From contig CANQDH010000067.1 in assembly GCA_947591565.1 (NCBI GenBank), forward strand, positions 1 to 5,435: a stretch of 5,435 nt of DNA, read 5' to 3'. The DNA comes from an uncultured Bacilli bacterium. Lineage in GTDB: Bacteria > Bacillota_I > Bacilli_A > RF39 > UBA660. Position numbers and translations under genes: made by a program. Below are positions 3,144-5,435 of the stretch, one piece after another (within the stretch, counting starts at the first letter, position 1; every line of letters starts with the position of its first letter). The notes below the pieces were generated by a model. It was given only the letters and a program-made list of their open reading frames with translations. It ran no database searches and was not told the DNA's origin.

Positions 3144-5435
3144 TTATTCAGCTATTTCATAATCCTTATTAGCCTTAACCCATTCTTTTACTCTGTCATA
3201 AAATTCCTTAATGGCATCGACATTTCCTAACATAACTTCTGGACTATCAATATGTGTGTTTCCAATTTCTGAAATAGTAACATTAATTCGATTATTATTA
3301 TTTTCTTTTATCTTAAGGCCATCTACTTTAATACTTGAAATATATGAATTGTCAAGAGTTACATTTAATGAAATTTCTTCCTGATTTGAATTTATTTCTG
3401 TTTCTGTTAAGTTTTCAGTTAAGTTTAAAGAATATTGTTCATCTAATAAGTCTATTAAATCAGAACTCTTCATCGTAATTGTATATGTATTTGCATCTTT
3501 ATCGATGTTGACAATTTTACCAGCGTTTTTATAAACAATATTTCGTAATAAAGATAATTCATTTACTCCCATACTAGCTTCTACACTATTTTCATATATC
3601 CAACCATTTATTTCAGGTCTATTATCTAAATTTTCACCTTTACGAACAACCAAATTTACATTGCTATCATTACCATAAATATTTTTAAGGCTGAAAATAT
3701 ATTTATTAGTAGAATCAACAGTAGCATATTTTAAACCATTTTCTCTATCAATTTGTTCAGTAAATTTTTCTTGTTTACCATAAATGTTATTATCTTTTGA
3801 AACTGTTAAATTGCTGGCCTTATTAGTCTTAGTTATAGCCTCATTAAGTAAATAGGCATAATATTCTTTACTATCTTCATCACCAATATATAGATAAGTA
3901 TAATCTACTTTAAGTTCATAAGAATCAAACTTTTCACCATCACCATCTAAATCAACAATGATTATAAAGGTTTTATCACCATCAGTAGGAATATCACATT
4001 CAATATTTAAACTATTACCACTAAAAGCATTTGCATCATAAGATTGAACACTACCTGCATGTTTAACTTTTACAACACCGGTTGCTCCTGCTACAGGATT
4101 TTCTTTTGTAACCAATTGATAAGAAATTTTACTATTTTTATTTAAAAAACCATTTATTACTTCTATGCCATCAGCATTTCTTTTAGAAGAAAGAAGTTCC
4201 GTACTTAAATCAATACTAGTTGGTGTAGAAACATCCTTAAGCGTAATTTTTGAAAAATCAATTACATATTCTGTAGGTAAATATTGATTTTGAAGCTTTC
4301 CATCCCAGTCATATGTAATCACTAGTTCACAATTTTTAGCATTACTTTTACAAGTCTCAAACCCTTCTTCCGTAAATCTCGCTATAATGGTTGCCTTTTC
4401 GTTATTTTTAATTATTTTAACATTTTCAGCACTTCCATTTATCATAGCTGTTACTGTACTATTTTCAAGACTTTCATTATTTTTAGTTTTTAAATCTATA
4501 GCAAAATAATAACCATCTTTAGATTTTGTAAAAGCATCAACGTTATATTGTTTATATAACTTCTTTTCTAAAGTTACACTATTTCCTTCTTGCGTCAAAA
4601 TAACATTTTCATTTTTATTTGTTTCATATCCATAAATAGAACTTTGATTTAAAGAAAGTTTTGCTTCAGAATTTTCTTGGAAATCACCAACAAAAGTTAA
4701 AGTATATTTTTCTTCTCTATAACTTTCACCATCACCATCTCTATCAATAATAGCTGTTGTAACTTGGTTATCAGCATAATTTTTTCTTACTAAAGAAGCT
4801 AAAATAAGATAATTTTCACCATCTTGCGCTATGATTTCGCTTTTACCATCTTCAAATTCTACTTTTGTTGATGCATTTGCACCATCAATATGTAAAACAT
4901 AAGGATAGTAGTATTCAGTTTCAACATTTCCAACTTTTCGAAGACTATTTTTTGGCATTATACCACTAACATCTAGAGAACCATTTATACGATGATAATC
5001 TGGTAATTTAATACCATCAATAGCTGTTCTAAATATGCTAGAAATATCAAAATCATTAGAAATAGTATATTTTGTATCAGCAACTACATATGTACCATTA
5101 ATGAAAGTAAACTCTCTTTTCTTATTTTTATCATCCATAACATCGTCTAATCTTTCACTACCTATTAAACTTTCACCAGATACCCATTTACCATTTACAT
5201 TTTTAATTTTATAAATGTGCAACTTATCATATTTTTCTTTTAAAGTTAATTTTTCACTACCAAAATCGATAGTACTACTTGCAACCATAACATCTTCAAG
5301 TGTAATATCACCAACAAAAACATATTCTCCCACGATATATGCGTAATTGGCATATTCATCAATTTTGTCAATTTCAGCACCTAATTCTTGCATATTCAAT
5401 TGATGAGCCTTAGCTGTCGTTCCACATAAGAACAA
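3144..5435 (-). CDS. Large secreted multidomain surface protein, N-terminus missing
   Basis: I cannot name this protein. The frame is open to the window edge, with 763 visible residues. The first visible codon is TTG, read here as Leu and not taken as the start. The visible beginning LFLCGTTAKA looks like the tail of a signal peptide with a signal peptidase I site after AKA (residue 10), so only a few codons are probably missing and the mature protein is exported. No membrane segment or LPXTG anchor is seen; the protein ends in a helix (738-760). Residues about 145-520 look like three beta-rich modules of about 115-145 residues. They end in DRDGDGE (231-237), DWDGK (376-380, degenerate) and DLDGDGE (495-501), which are calcium-loop-like motifs. 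Residues about 525-735 form a different domain that resembles LolA/LppX-type lipoprotein folds. The rare Cys361 and Cys368 could form a disulfide. It is terminated separately from yabG. Confidence 0.8.
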   Translation of the reverse strand: MFLCGTTAKAHQLNMQELGAEIDKIDEYANYAYIVGEYVFVGDITLEDVMVASSTIDFGSEKLTLKEKYDKLHIYKIKNVNGKWVSGESLIGSERLDDVMDDKNKKREFTFINGTYVVADTKYTISNDFDISSIFRTAIDGIKLPDYHRINGSLDVSGIMPKNSLRKVGNVETEYYYPYVLHIDGANASTKVEFEDGKSEIIAQDGENYLILASLVRKNYADNQVTTAIIDRDGDGESYREEKYTLTFVGDFQENSEAKLSLNQSSIYGYETNKNENVILTQEGNSVTLEKKLYKQYNVDAFTKSKDGYYFAIDLKTKNNESLENSTVTAMINGSAENVKIIKNNEKATIIARFTEEGFETCKSNAKNCELVITYDWDGKLQNQYLPTEYVIDFSKITLKDVSTPTSIDLSTELLSSKRNADGIEVINGFLNKNSKISYQLVTKENPVAGATGVVKVKHAGSVQSYDANAFSGNSLNIECDIPTDGDKTFIIIVDLDGDGEKFDSYELKVDYTYLYIGDEDSKEYYAYLLNEAITKTNKASNLTVSKDNNIYGKQEKFTEQIDRENGLKYATVDSTNKYIFSLKNIYGNDSNVNLVVRKGENLDNRPEINGWIYENSVEASMGVNELSLLRNIVYKNAGKIVNIDKDANTYTITMKSSDLIDLLDEQYSLNLTENLTETEINSNQEEISLNVTLDNSYISSIKVDGLKIKENNNNRINVTISEIGNTHIDSPEVMLGNVDAIKEFYDRVKEWVKANKDYEIAE
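3932..3948. repeat. 17-bp direct repeat, copy 1 (DGDGE-coding)
   Basis: The same 17 bases occur at 4724-4740, and both copies code on the minus strand for the Asp-Gly-Asp-Gly-Glu core at corresponding places in two protein modules (residues 497-501 here). The identity reflects domain duplication or shared constraint within the large secreted-protein gene. Confidence 0.65.
4724..4740. repeat. 17-bp direct repeat, copy 2 (DGDGE-coding)
   Basis: This is identical to 3932-3948 and codes for residues 233-237 of the large secreted protein. The flanking codons also correspond (the residues before are DR here and DL in the other copy). Confidence 0.65.

Noticed and set aside
5433..5435. TTG at the window edge as start of the large gene
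   Set aside because: The first residues look like the end of a signal peptide, so the frame almost surely continues upstream; TTG is Leu here.

Overview
The window is strongly AT-rich (by eye about three quarters A+T). All seven genes lie on the minus strand, so transcription runs from high to low coordinates. The set yabG, veg, spoVG and engB points to a low-GC Gram-positive from a spore-forming lineage (Bacillota). YabG is a spore-coat protease known from endospore formers, and the order yabG-veg-spoVG follows the Bacillus subtilis chromosome with the genes between them lost. Every Trp codon I checked is UGG and no gene reads through UGA, so the standard bacterial code fits and a Mycoplasma-type code does not. 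An uncultured gut Bacilli or Clostridia lineage is plausible, but that placement is inference.

Layout in the direction of transcription. (1) 5435-3144: the 3' part of a large secreted, Ca-motif-bearing surface protein of unknown function, closed by a strong terminator at 3132-3097. (2) 2972-1955: a two-gene unit, yabG then veg, 10 nt apart, behind a promoter that also resembles a sporulation sigma-E site. (3) 1865-1590: spoVG with a UUG start, its own promoter and a terminator. (4) 1526-945: engB (ysxC), driven by a perfect TTGACA-17-TATAAT promoter whose -35 box shares bases with the spoVG terminator T-tract, and ended by a hairpin that overlaps the engB stop codon. (5) 888-379: a 169-residue protein that looks like a short, divergent MecA-type ClpC adaptor, followed by a terminator. 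(6) 288-1: the start of an Asn/Asp/Glu-rich protein that runs off the window.

Apart from yabG-veg, the genes look like separate transcription units. Each is bounded by compact terminators and promoters, and the longest gene-free stretch is about 170 nt. Shine-Dalgarno sites of the GGTGA/AGGTGA type recur. Most genes are housekeeping or sporulation-regulatory: ribosome assembly (engB), RNA/DNA-binding regulation (spoVG), Veg, coat proteolysis (yabG) and possibly regulated proteolysis (MecA-like). I see no phage, transposon, CRISPR, tRNA or rRNA, and no convincing new multi-gene system. The least explained items are the large secreted protein, the MecA-like protein and the acidic Asn-rich protein.
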